From positions 7,502,001 through 7,566,000 of the forward strand of contig JAZHRO010000022.1 of NCBI GenBank assembly GCA_037157565.1: 64,000 nt of DNA, in the 5' to 3' direction. Positions 42,676-53,570 of this stretch are shown one piece after another (within the stretch, counting starts at the first letter, position 1; every line of letters begins with the position of its first letter). The position numbers and the translations under genes were made by a program. The stretch is from Thalassia testudinum (Eukaryota; Streptophyta; Magnoliopsida; Alismatales; Hydrocharitaceae). The notes under the pieces are model-generated. The model had not been told where the DNA came from and searched no databases. It worked only from the letters and a program-made list of their open reading frames with translations.

Positions 42676-44850
42676 TTGATGGATGCAATTCGCCACGTAC
42701 CGGCTTACGCACGATTCTTAAAGAATATGTGTACACCCCAGTGTAAGCCGCGGACCAAGAGTGGGAGTCTAATTGTACTGTCAGGGCAAGCCAGCTCTGT
42801 AATCCTAAGCAGACTCCCACCCAAGGCTAAAGATCCTGGTACTCCCCTGATTTCCTGCAAGATAGGTGATACCCAATTTGATAGAGCATTGCTAGACTTG
42901 GGTGCTTCCATAAATCTGATACCCACATCCTTACTTAGCCATCTAGAAGAATCTGAGCTAAAACCAACTGAGGTGACATTACAATTAGCAGATCGATCTA
43001 TAAAGTCACCAAAAGGGATTCTCGAGGATGTTATTGTAAGAGTACGGGATTTCTACTTTCCTGTAGACTTTATAGTCTTAGACATGGACGCAGTTGAAAA
43101 CCCTAGGGATACACCGATCATTCTAGGGAGACCTTTCTTGGCTACTGGTAGAGCCACCATCAGCTGTGAGGAGGGCCAAATAGAGCTCAAATTTAGAAAT
43201 CAAACCCTGAAAATTGATATATTTAAGGCCCAACAAGGAATCAATTGCGGTGTCATCGAACAAATTTGTGACATTAGGGCTTTGGTTGATGAAACACACT
43301 TTCAGAATGACCTGATTATACCTCATCAACCGCAGAAAGATCTTGACCTGCAAACAGAGGAGTCGAATCCAGATTTAGACAAACCAATAACTCCTACCCT
43401 TGAACCTCACATCTATTCTGAATCACCCGCTGCTGCTAATAACCCCATCCTTGAACTAAAGCCCCTTCCTGATCACATGAAATACATCTTTCTGGGTTCT
43501 AATCAGACCCTTCCTATGATCATTAATTCCAAGCTCAATCTCGAACAGGAATCCCGTCTGATTGCTGTCCTCCAGCAACATCGCAGAGCCATCGGGTGGA
43601 CTCTCGATGATCTGACTGGAATAAGTCCCTCTTATTGTACTCATCATATCTATTCAGAAGAGGGCGCACGACCTTCTCGTGAAATGCAGAGACGCTTGAA
43701 CCCCAATCTGCAGGAGGTCGTGAAAAAGGAGATCATCAAGTGGTTAGATGACGGAATCATTTACCCGATCTCCGATAGTCATTGGGTGAGCCCAATTCAG
43801 GTCTTGCCTAAAAAGGCAGGGCTCACCACTATAACGAATGAAACCGGAGAAGTCATTCCTACCCGATTAGCCAACTCGTGGAGAGTCTGTATAAATTACC
43901 GACGACTCAATTCCTCAACAAAGAAGGATCATTGCCCACTACCTTTTATTGATCAGATCCTTGAGAAACTAGCAGGAAATAGGTTCTTCTGCTTTCTTGA
44001 CGGGTACTCTGGTTACAACCAGGTGGCAATCCATCCAGAGGACCAAGAAAAGACCACGTTCACCTGCCCCTTCGGAACGTACGCATTCCGAAGGATGCCT
44101 TTCGGTCTTTGCAATGCACCCGTGACTTTTCAGCGGTGCATGCTTTCCATATTCTCAGATATGGTAGGTGACTATCTGGAAGTCTTCATGGATGACTTTT
44201 CAGTTTTTGGAGCATCATTTGACGATTGCCTCCAACACTTGGTCCAAATACTCAAGCGGTGCATCGATGTGAATTTGGTTCTTTCCTGGGAAAAGAGCCA
44301 TTTCATGGTGCCTGAGGGAATTGTCCTGGGACATTTAATCTCTGAGAAAGGCATCCAAGTGGATCGAGCTAAGGTTGATCTAATCTCTCGCCTTCCTATG
44401 CCTAGCTCGATCAGGGACATCCGTTCTTTTCTGGGGTACGTCGATTTTTATCGTCGTTTCATTCCTGATTTCTCGAAAATTGCACGCCCCTTGACTACTC
44501 TTCTCTCTAAGGATGTACCCTTTGGAATCTCCAAGGAATGCACACTAGCCTTTGAAAACCTTCTTGACCGAGTCACCCAGGCACCTATCCTACAATCCCC
44601 TAACTGGTCTCAACCCTTTGAGATCATGTGCGATGTGTCTGATTTTGCAGTAGCAGCGGTCTTGGGGCAGAAAACTGATGGGAAACCCGTGGTCATTTAC
44701 TACGCTAGCAAGACACTTGACGAGGCTCAGCGTAACTACACGATTACGGAGAAAGAGCTGCTAGCCGTAGTATTTGCCCTTGAAAAATTTCGATCGTATC
44801 TCCTGGGTTCCCACGTCATTATCTACTCGGATCACACGGCTGTAAGGCAT
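42676..44850 (+). CDS. Element A pol: protease, RT and start of RNase H
   Basis: An open frame of 725 codons. The protease active site is DLGAS (codons 74-78, Athila form of DSGA) with IILGRPFLATGRA. RT has WVSPIQVLPKKAG, WRVCINYRRLN, FLDGYSGYNQVAI, FRRMPFGLCNAP and the catalytic FMDD (about codons 504-507). The RNase H domain begins at about codon 650 (MCDVSDFAVAAVLG) and has YTITEKELLAVVFALEKFR. It ends at YSDHTAVRH where solo LTR D is inserted at 44851. One codon is off consensus (CINYRRLN, usually CIDYR). Confidence 0.93.
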
Positions 44851-47563
44851 TGATGAGAGCCTCATCATGAGCCATAAGTAGCTCATTTTGACCCAATAAA
44901 GAGAATAAAAGCTCCTACATAACCTAGAAGAAGGCCTAAATGAAGGAATAAGTGCTCTGAGAAGAAAACATGAAATAAAGGTTAAAACTGCAATTTTACC
45001 ATTGTAGTACATAAACGGGATTTCTCAGAGGCAAAACATAGGTCAAATGGTCTAAATAAGATAAAAAGTGGGTTGAATCAATCAGAAATGGGTTTATGTG
45101 CAATCTAGGAATTAAATGACATTTGGTAACCCTAAAACAGACCTGCTTAAATCAACAAGGTTCCGGTCAGGATAAAAATCAAGTAAACCCTCTAAAAATC
45201 ATGAAAAAATATCCTCTAGGGTTTAGAGCATTCAATTTGGCCTTTGGAACCCAGTTTGACCTAGATTAGGGTCCTAGCTCATCAATTGACCTAATTTGGG
45301 TTTTTACACAAAATATCCAGTCAAACGTAGTCAAACCTAAAATCCAAGTTCACCATTGGATTCCTTAGGTCCAAATTAGGTTTGTACCAAAATTTGGACC
45401 TAAGGGGAGGTCATCTTGACCTACTTTGCAATTTAGTACACCCAAAATACAATTTAGTCCCTATCTTTTGAAAATCATCGCAGAGAGCCTTCTAACTTCC
45501 TCGCCAACCTTGCAATCAGGTCCTTCCACCATTATTGGGGAAGAATCCTTCTCCGGCGAGGATTAGAGAGGGAATACTCTCTGATTCCTCAGAGATCCCC
45601 TCCCAGAAATGGAAGGGAGATTCTCTGAGGAATTCCCTTCCATCTGAGGCCAGTCATGATCCCTGATTTGATCCCAATCTCTCGTGCGAATGCACGAGGG
45701 ATTTGGGTATCCACCCACTTTCCTTCTCCGGTGAGCCGTCGGAGACAAAGGCGTGCCCTCTAAGCTCTGAACACACGGCCCAATGCCTATAAAAGAACCC
45801 CCAAACCCGGCCGCTCATTTTCAGCTCGACCTGGCCGGGGTTTCACCTCAGATTCGTCTCTTCCTTCCCGGCCAGGGTACCCAGCGAGCTCCGGCGAGCT
45901 CCCTTTCCTTTCCTCTTCTCTCTGCCACAAAACCAGTGGCAGGGACTTCTTTCTGATTCTCCTCCACGTCGCGCAATACCCGCGCACGCTACCTCAGACC
46001 CGTCGTCGCTGCCGTCCTCCCCCACTGGGCATCTTCTTCTCCGGTGACAGCAGGTACAGCCGTCCGCCTCTCCATCCCCTTCGTCCCTGTAGTTAGGTTT
46101 AAACTATTCTCCTCTATCCCCTCTTTCATTCCCCCCACCTTATTTCATCAATCGACCCTCGACCGTCACTGACCACCGCCATCTTCCTCGCCTCCGATCA
46201 ACCTCCGGTGAGTCGCTCCCGTCGCTCCACACTTCTGCACGACTCGCCGACCAACTCAGAGGCTCCGCCTCACCTCACCCAGCAACCTCCGCCCATCCAC
46301 CATCCCTCTATGCCTCCACCACAGCCCCCCGAACACACCCACACTTCCGGTCATAGGGCGACCTAGGCATGCACGCCTAGGCCACCCCGTGACCTGCTGC
46401 ACATCGCATCACCTTCGCCGTGCCACGGCGAAGGTCTACAGGTGGTTTGATTAGGCCAATAGGCTGTATTCATGCATGACAGGATCGGAGCTGCAGCCGC
46501 CATTGACGACAGTTGAAGAAGCTCCAAGCTCGCTCCAGGCTGCAGACGTCCAGGCTTCAGGTGCTGCTCATTGGGGCAGGTGTCGCGAAGATCGTTGCTC
46601 CAGAAATCAACGCCAACAGAGGCTGCAGCTGTGGCAACTGCACGAAGGTTCTGCGGGCGCGTGCGAGAGCGGGGCAGGACTAATAGTCCCACATCGGCAA
46701 TCTACAACGTGCAGGTATGCTTTAAATTGATTTTGTGTTATACGCTTATCGCCTCCGAACGCACAGGGGTGAGGTCCCTCACCCAACTCACGCTCGCCTC
46801 ATCCGCGGCTTCACCTCGCGAATCTGGCGGGCTCCGACCCAACCCTATCTGAGCACACCTTGCGCATCACCCTCACGCCGGTGCGCCTGGTCCCGGTTAC
46901 GAAGCTCGACCTGATTACCCGTGGCTCTGGGAGAGCGTCCTATGAGTGATTCTTAGAGAGAGAGAGACGTGCGGGTAGAGGGACAGGGTAGGTTTTGCTC
47001 CCTTGTGCAGGCAGGCTGAGAGTTGAAGAGAAGAGACTTAGCCGCAGGAAGGAGAAGAGAAGAAGGAGCAGAAGAAGAAACTCTGAAGAAGAGGCTGAGC
47101 AAGGCAGAAGAGAAAAGAAGCAAAAGGCTGCAGAGAAGAGACAGAAGACCAAGGAAGAAGAAGCCTTCGTAGAAGAGAGAAGACAAGGAAGAAGAGAGAC
47201 TGCAGAGAAAGAAGAAGAAGGCCAACACAAGAAGAAGAGAGAAGCAAAGTGAAGGCTGCAGAAGAAAGAAAGCAAAAGAAGAGGGGAAAACACTTTTAAG
47301 ACGTCTGATCACAAGATCAGACGTCCAATTTCATTCTTTTGTCATAATTACTTTTTAACCACATACATTCATATTTAATTAAAGTTTTGAGTAAATTAGA
47401 GTGTTCAATTACATTTGAGATTAGTAGTAAATTCCGATTGCTCCCTGTGTTCGACCTCGGACACTCCGATTTTCGAGTAATAAAAACTTTCATTTGTTTT
47501 GAACGCTTTTTCGGCTATACTACAACGTGACATTCTTTAAACTCGATCAAGAGCGATTCAACA
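44851..47563 (+). mobile_element. Solo LTR D (Athila-like family) inserted in RNase H of A
   Basis: 2713 bp, TGATGAGAG to GATTCAACA, flanked by GGCAT (44846-44850) and AGCAT (47564-47568), 4 of 5 identical. No internal region is present, so the element was lost by LTR recombination. It has the TGATGAG/CTCATCA start, TATAAAAG at 45788-45795, a purine tract at 47030-47290, a 26-bp hairpin at 47300-47325 and GAGTAATAAA at 47477. It is homologous to but diverged from the LTRs of A and B. Confidence 0.9.
47300..47325 (+). ncRNA. Candidate structured element in solo LTR D
   Basis: GACGTCTGATC (47300-47310) pairs perfectly with GATCAGACGTC (47315-47325) around ACAA. It is positionally homologous to the hairpins in A and B, with compensatory differences. 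Confidence 0.55.
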
Positions 47564-47568
47564 AGCAT

Positions 47569-49068
47569 CTCCTTGCCAAGAAGGACGCGAAGCCCCGACT
47601 AATCCGATGGATCTTGCTGTTACAAGAATTCAATCTCGAGATTCGCGACAAGGCGGGAAGGCAGAATGTGGTAGCCGACCATTTGTCTCGCCTTCCTTCT
47701 GAGATTATCAACCCTTCTGGACCCATCACGGAACATTTTTCTGATGAGCACCTGCTGACTATTGGTACTACCCTTCCATGGTTTGCTGATATAGTAAACT
47801 ACTTGGCATCTCATCAGATCCCGTCTGATTGGCCGAAGGCCAAGAAAGACAAATTGCGCTCTGATGCCAAGTATTACATTTTGGAAGACCCGTACCTCTT
47901 CCGCATAGGTGCTGATCAAATCATCCGGAGATGTGTTTCGGAAGAGGAAGTCAATAATATTCTCTCTTTCTGCCATGATCAGGCATGCGGTGGCCATTTC
48001 TCTGGGCATAAAACCGCATCAAAAGTCCTCCGGTGCGGCTTTTACTGGCCCACACTGTTCAAAGACTCATACAGTCACTGCAAGGCATGCAGTCATTGCC
48101 AAACTTTGGGCAACATGAGCCATCGCGACATGATGCCTTTGCAGCCGCTTCTTGTATGCGAAATTTTTGATGTTTGGGGGATTGATTTTATGGGCCCCTT
48201 TCCTGTTTCGGATGGTTTCGAATACATTCTGCTAGCTGTGGACTATGTGTTCAAATGGATCGAAGCCATACCATCCCGAACCTATGATTACAAAATCGTT
48301 CTCAAATTCATTCATCAAAACATTTTCTCAAGGTTCGGGATTCCTCGTGCTATAATCTCAGATGGGGGGACCCATTTCACAAATGCTCAGTTTAGGTCAT
48401 TGATGACCAAGTACGGGGTGTCTCACCGAGTCTCTACTCCTTATCACCCCCAGACTAATGGTCTAGCTGAGCTATCAAATCGGGAGATCAAGAAAATCCT
48501 GCAGGTCACTGTTCGGCCTGACAGGAAGGACTGGTCGTCCCGACTTCCAGAAGCCTTGTGGGTCTATAGGACCACCCACAAAACCCAATTAGGCATGTCT
48601 CCCTTTAGACTGGTGTATGGGAAGGCGTGTCACCTTCCCGTCGAACTAGAGCATAAAGCCTATTGGGCAGTACGGAACTGTAATCTAGATCTTTCGAAGG
48701 CTGGAACCCACAGAAAGCTTCAAATCAGCGAGATCGATGAATTACGCTTGGACGTGTATGAGAACTCGCGAATCTACAAGGAGCGGGTTAAAGCCTTCCA
48801 TGACAGGCATATCTTGAGAAAGATCTTTCATCCTGGTCAGAAGGTCCTACTCTTTGATTCTCGACTCAAACTTTTCCCTGGAAAGTTGCGATCCAAGTGG
48901 GTCAGACCATACTTGGTTCGACAGGTTTTTGGAAATGGAGCCATCGAAATCAGTCCTCTCAGCCACGATTCCGAACCTTTTATCGTGAACGGTCAGAGAC
49001 TCAAGCCGTTCATTGATATAACTTCTACTGATTTGGCTGAATCATCTTATATCCTCCATTCCCCTTGA
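47569..49068 (+). CDS. Element A pol: end of RNase H and integrase
   Basis: The frame is open from inside the solo LTR (47527) to 49068; the first 12 or so codons are LTR-derived and the pol sequence resumes around 47566. The RNase H tail has RQNVVADHLSRLP. The integrase zinc site HFSGH...CSHC (codons about 157-161 and 188-191 of the 513-codon frame) and the core residues D220, D279 and E315 (spacing X58, X35) are all intact. The C-terminal part has [40 protein letters not shown] and VNGQRLKPF. With no damage visible, this is the best preserved transposition gene in the window. Confidence 0.93.
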   Translation, partial: LLAKKDAKPRLIRWILLLQEFNLEIRDKAGRQNVVADHLSRLPSEIINPSGPITEHFSDEHLLTIGTTLPWFADIVNYLASHQIPSDWPKAKKDKLRSDAKYYILEDPYLFRIGADQIIRRCVSEEEVNNILSFCHDQACGGHFSGHKTASKVLRCGFYWPTLFKDSYSHCKACSHCQTLGNMSHRDMMPLQPLLVCEIFDVWGIDFMGPFPVSDGFEYILLAVDYVFKWIEAIPSRTYDYKIVLKFIHQNIFSRFGIPRAIISDGGTHFTNAQFRSLMTKYGVSHRVSTPYHPQTNGLAELSNREIKKILQVTVRPDRKDWSSRLPEALWVYRTTHKTQLGMSPFRLVYGKACHLPVELEHKAYWAVRNCNLDLSKAGTHRKLQISEIDELRLDVYENSRIYKERVKAFHDRHILRKIFHPGQKVLLFDSRLKLFPGKLRSKWVRPYLVRQVFGNGAIEISPLSHDSEPFIVNGQRLKPFIDITSTDLAESSYILHSP

Positions 49069-50639
49069 GCTTATTGCGCCCAGTCGATGGCGTAAAACTC
49101 AGCGCTTAACGGGAGGCGGCCCGTCATTTTCCTTGAAAACCTAAAACCTTTTTGACACCTTTGTGCACTTAAGGTTCACCCTTTAAGACAGCCGACTCCA
49201 CCTCAGATGCTTGCATCTGGGATTAGAAATCGTTCGCAACAATCACCTCGACCCATTCACTCACCAAAATATCTGTCCTAAGGAATGAACTAAGCTGAAT
49301 AAAAACCTCCTAAGTCACAATGAGGACATTGCAAATCTTAGGCATGGGGGGGTATGAAAGTGCAAAACTTATAAGAAAAGGTTTTAAACAAAAAAATTCA
49401 CATATGCCAAAAACACCATAAAAATTAAAAAATTTTTTCAAAAAAGAATAAGAGAATAAGAGGAGAAAGGAAATTTTGTGAGAGAAGGAAAAGAAACAAA
49501 ATGAAAAAGGAGCAAAAAAATATGAGAAAAGAGTAATAGTCATTAGTAAGAAACTAAGGAATTGACCTAAGTTCTAGACCTCATTCAAGAAAAGAAATGA
49601 AAAGTGCATGGTGAGATTAATAAGAACGCAAACCTTAAGCATTCTTGGATGGACTCTTAGTACCCATTAAGATCTGGACACTCCTCAAGAGGTTGAGGAA
49701 AATGAAAAGCTTAAGTATTAGGTCCAAGGCTTAGGGAGTATTTGGCCTCATTAACTAACTTTTGGTTTATGGGACTCAGTAACCTAAGCACCCTAACCTC
49801 ACGCATAGTCTGGTTAAGTAAGCGTAAAAATCAAAATCACGCAGAAGCGTCACAAAATTCTGAAGAGAACACCTAGAGTAGGAGCGACCGATAAATACAA
49901 GTTGATTTGGACGAGTTCCCAGCGCGGAGAGGTGGGAAATTTCCCTCGAAGATGCGTAACAAAATATCATCTCTTTGGTGCTTGTCTCTTAGGATATTTA
50001 CATATCCTACTGGGGGCATGTAAGCACTCTGCTGATTCAGATTCCATGGATGGCATTATCACGAAGTGTCAATTGCAGGGTCTGGATTCGACCACGGAAC
50101 ACCATGGATGGGATTATCTTGAAATCTCAATAGCCAGGGTTCGGGGGGTTGCCATGGGCGGTGCTATCTCGAAGCATCGATTGCCAGGAACCCTTGAGGA
50201 TTGATGATGGGAACAAGGAATCTGATACAGATCGTGTTGAAAAGCCAATCCTAAGCTATAATTAAAAAGAAAAAGAGAGAAAATTCTCCAAACAGAAAAA
50301 TCTTCTATCTCTCTCTCTTACAAAATGCACTGTGAACTGAGCTAGGGCTAAAATTATTTCAAGCACGGATGCTTTAACCACAAAGTCTAATAGACCTTAG
50401 GTTAGTTCTTGTGGGCCGTAAAAACCTTTGCTAAAGACTGAGGCTGAGGCTAGACAGATCTGGATCTTGGTTGGTACTAGAGTACCTTTTAGGTCTATGA
50501 TCAGCATTCTGACCTAATCTAGGTTCAAATGAAAAAAAAAAAGCACTTATCTGAAACCATTAAGAACTTCATGGTCTAGAATAAAGGTTGAAACCTTAAG
50601 TTTTTGCTAAGGGACTAGCAAAAGTCAGGCATGGGGGTA
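49069..50639 (+). other. 3' noncoding region of element A
   Basis: Starts with the conserved motif at 49089-49123 and then a hairpin CAATGAGGACATTG at 49318-49331 followed by an internal purine tract GGCATGGGGGGG (49341-49352). About 1.29 kb later the true tract GCATGGGGGTA (50629-50639) precedes the 3' LTR. No env-like frame is present. B has the same layout at 61551-63094. Confidence 0.8.
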
Positions 50640-53570
50640 TGATGAGAACCTCATCATGAACCCTAACTAGTACAATCTAACCCAGATATGCAAGAAAAAG
50701 CTCCTACATAACTTAAAGAAAGGCTTAACTCAGAGAATTCTGAGTTCAAAAAGAAAACAAGTTATAAGGGATAAAAATGCAATTTCACCAACACAATCTG
50801 CAAACAGGGTAACTCAGGGTCCAAACACAGGTCAAACAAACCAAATAAGAAGGAAAGTGGGATGATCTGATCCAACTAGAGCTACAGCAACTCGAAGGAA
50901 TTAAATGACATTCTATAACCCTAAAACAAATCCACTTCAATTCACGTGGTTCGAGGCAGGAAAAAAAATCAACTAAACCCTCTAAAATTTGTAGAAAAAT
51001 AATCTCTAGGGTTTAGAACCTTCAATTTGGCCTTAGAAATCCATTTTGACCTACATTGAGAACCATGCCCAATTAATGATTTAATTTAGGTTTTTACGTA
51101 AATTGGCTGGTCAAACATGGTCTGACCTAGAAACAAAATTCACCATTAAAATCCTTAGGTCTAATTTAGTCATGCATAAAAACTTGAGCCTAAGAAGAGA
51201 CCTCCTTGACCGACTTTGCAATTTGGTCCTCATCATTTACTTTTTGACCCTCAACTTTCGAAACCCTTGCATTGTGGCCCCTAATTTCCTCGTCGTTCTT
51301 TGCATTTTGGTCCCTCCTGCATGTCTCTGCGCAGCACCATGCTCCGGCGACTTTGCGCGGAGCATGGCACCGCGCAGGGTGAGGGAGGCGTCCTGCAAAG
51401 TAAACGTGAAGTTTCCTGCGACGTCTGCTGTCGCAGGGACTCGGCCATGCCACTTGACGACGCCCACACCTTCCGTGCGAATGCGTGGAAGGTATGGGTC
51501 TCGTCTCCGACCATACTCCGGCGAGGGACGCACGTTGCCTCCCTGCGTCCGACCCTCCGCCACCACCTTTGTAAAGACCAGCACCGCCAGCCGGTTCTCC
51601 CAGCTTGGTCTTGACGGAGAATCCCTCATCCCTTCCTCTCTCCCCACTCTGACAGGAACCCACCAGCTCCGGTGGCTCCTCCTTCTCGTCGCTCTGCTGC
51701 AATACCAGCAGCAGAGCCACCTGCACCTGATCTCCCCACGTCGCGCCGCACTAAGCGCACGCCTCCCTGCCCTCTTCCTCGCCGCCGCTCTCTCCCTCTG
51801 GGTGTTTCTTCTCCGGCGACAGTCGGTACGGCTGCCCGCCGCTCCGGCCCCCCTTCGTCCCTGTAGGTAAGTAACAGTTATTTCCCTTCCTCCCCTTTTT
51901 CTTTTCCCCAACTTGTTTTGCTTGATCGCCCTACGACCACGCCTGACCACACTCATCTTCACCACCTCCGGCCACTCTCTGGCGAGTCGTTCCCGTCATC
52001 CCACAACCCCATACGACTCGCCAACTGCACCAAAAGCTCCGCCTCACCTCACCAAACACCCTCCGCCCCTCCACTGCCACTTCACACCTCCACAACACTC
52101 CCCCGATCAAACCCATTTTTCCGACCACAGAACGACCTAGGCTCGCACGCCTAGGCCATCCTGCGGCCTGCTGCACCTCGCACCACCTTCGCCGTGACAC
52201 GGTGAAGGTTCCCCTGTGGTCTGATTAGGCCGAGAGGCCCTATTTGTGTTAGACAGACCTGCTGCCTTGACCGCCATTGGCGACGATGCAAGGAGCTTCC
52301 AAGCGAGCTCCAGGCCTCAGAGCGTCAGATCTCCAGCTGATGCGAATTGGGGAGAATCGGGTGAAGGCAGGCAGCTGGCACGCGAGGGGAAACGAGGACG
52401 CAGCTGCTGAGGCGAGGTCGCGTTCTTCCTGCGGGCGCGTGCGAGAAGGAACAAAGTTTAGTCCCACATAGTAAGATTTTGAAGCGCCGCACCCATTTAA
52501 ATTGATTTTTGTGTTTTTACCTTAATGCCTCAGAACATGGGGTGAGGTCCCCTCACCCACTCTCCCGCCTCATCCGCGACCCACGCCACACGGACCTGGT
52601 CGACCCGTTTACCCTGCACTCCTCGCGCACCACCCACATCGGTGCGCCTGGTCACGGGTATGCTACCCAACTCGATAACCCAGCTCTGGGAGAGCTTCCT
52701 ATGAGCGGTTTGCAAAGAGAGAGAGAGAGAGACGTGCGGGTAGAGGGAAGGGCTAGGTTTTGCTGTGGCTTGTGCAGGAATAGGGCGCGAAGGAGGAAGG
52801 CTCAACACTTAGCCGCAAGAAGAAGAGGAGCAGAAGAAGAAGAAACTTTGAAGAAGTCTTGCAGCTGAGCAAGGCAGAAGACCAAGGAAGAAGAAGCAGA
52901 GGAAGAAGAAGGCTCGCCAAAGAAGAGAAGAAGAAGAAGCAGCGAAGGAAGAAAAAGAGGGGAAGCACTGTAGCAGACCGCCGTTTAAGTCGTCTGACTG
53001 CGATATCAGACGACGGATAAACCTTCAGAGGAGCTAAAGCAGAAGACTAAGGAAGAAGAAGAAGAAAAGAGAAGGCTCCGCAGCAGAAAAGAAAGAAAAG
53101 AGAAGAAGGAAGAAAAAGAAGACTTTGCAGAAGATAAAGACAAGAAAAAGAAGAACTGAAGAAGAAAAGAAATAGAAGACAGGCAGAAGAAGAAGAGGAA
53201 TTGAAGGCAAACAGAGCCAACGAAGAAGAAGACTCGTAGAGAGAGATACTGGAGCTGAAGAAAAGAGAAAGAAGAGAAGAAGAAGACAGGAAGAGCAGCA
53301 GAAGAAAGAAGAGGGAAAGCACAAAGAGAAAGAAGAGAAGAAGAAGAAGCCAAGACAAAATATCTCTCTCTCTCTTATTTTTGTAATAAAGAAACTTTGT
53401 ACTTCTAGAATTCCAGTAGCTCCCTGAGTTCGACCTCGGGAAACTATTTCCGAGTAAATTTTGATAGTAATGACAACCGTAGCTGTCTTATTTTATACCA
53501 CAACGACATTACTGTAATAAGCACTAAAACGAACGAAGACTAGTTGCGGTTGGGAGAAAACCCGTCACTA
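50640..53570 (+). repeat. Element A 3' LTR
   Basis: 2931 bp, collinear with 29747-32671 with scattered substitutions and small indels. The TATA box of the 5' copy reads TGTAAA here (about 51570), so promoter strength may differ. The hairpin is at 52989-53014 and the purine tract at 52810-53358. Confidence 0.95.
52989..53014 (+). ncRNA. Candidate structured element in LTR of A (3' copy)
   Basis: GTCGTCTGA and TCAGACGAC around 8 nt, identical to the copy at 32096-32121. Confidence 0.5.

Larger units (their letters stand above)
29747..53570 (+). mobile_element. Element A: Athila-like Ty3/gypsy, 23.8 kb with two nested insertions
   Basis: The 5' LTR is 29747-32671 and the 3' LTR 50640-53570, with a perfect 5-bp duplication AACAC (29742-29746 and 53571-53575). 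The primer site for tRNA-Asp is at 32676-32693 and the purine tract GCATGGGGGTA ends at 50639. Gag and pol are split by element C (34657-41676) and solo LTR D (44851-47563). Without these insertions the element is about 14 kb. No env-like frame follows the integrase, although Athila elements often have one. The LTR pair is highly similar and pol is intact apart from the insertions, so A is young relative to B and E. Confidence 0.96.

Noticed and set aside
44851..47563. D as a full retrotransposon
   Set aside because: Pol of A resumes directly after the LTR; no primer site, internal region or second LTR is present.
47527..47563. Start codon at 47527 as a true beginning of an integrase protein
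   Set aside because: These codons are the last bases of solo LTR D; the real frame comes from A's pol before 44851.
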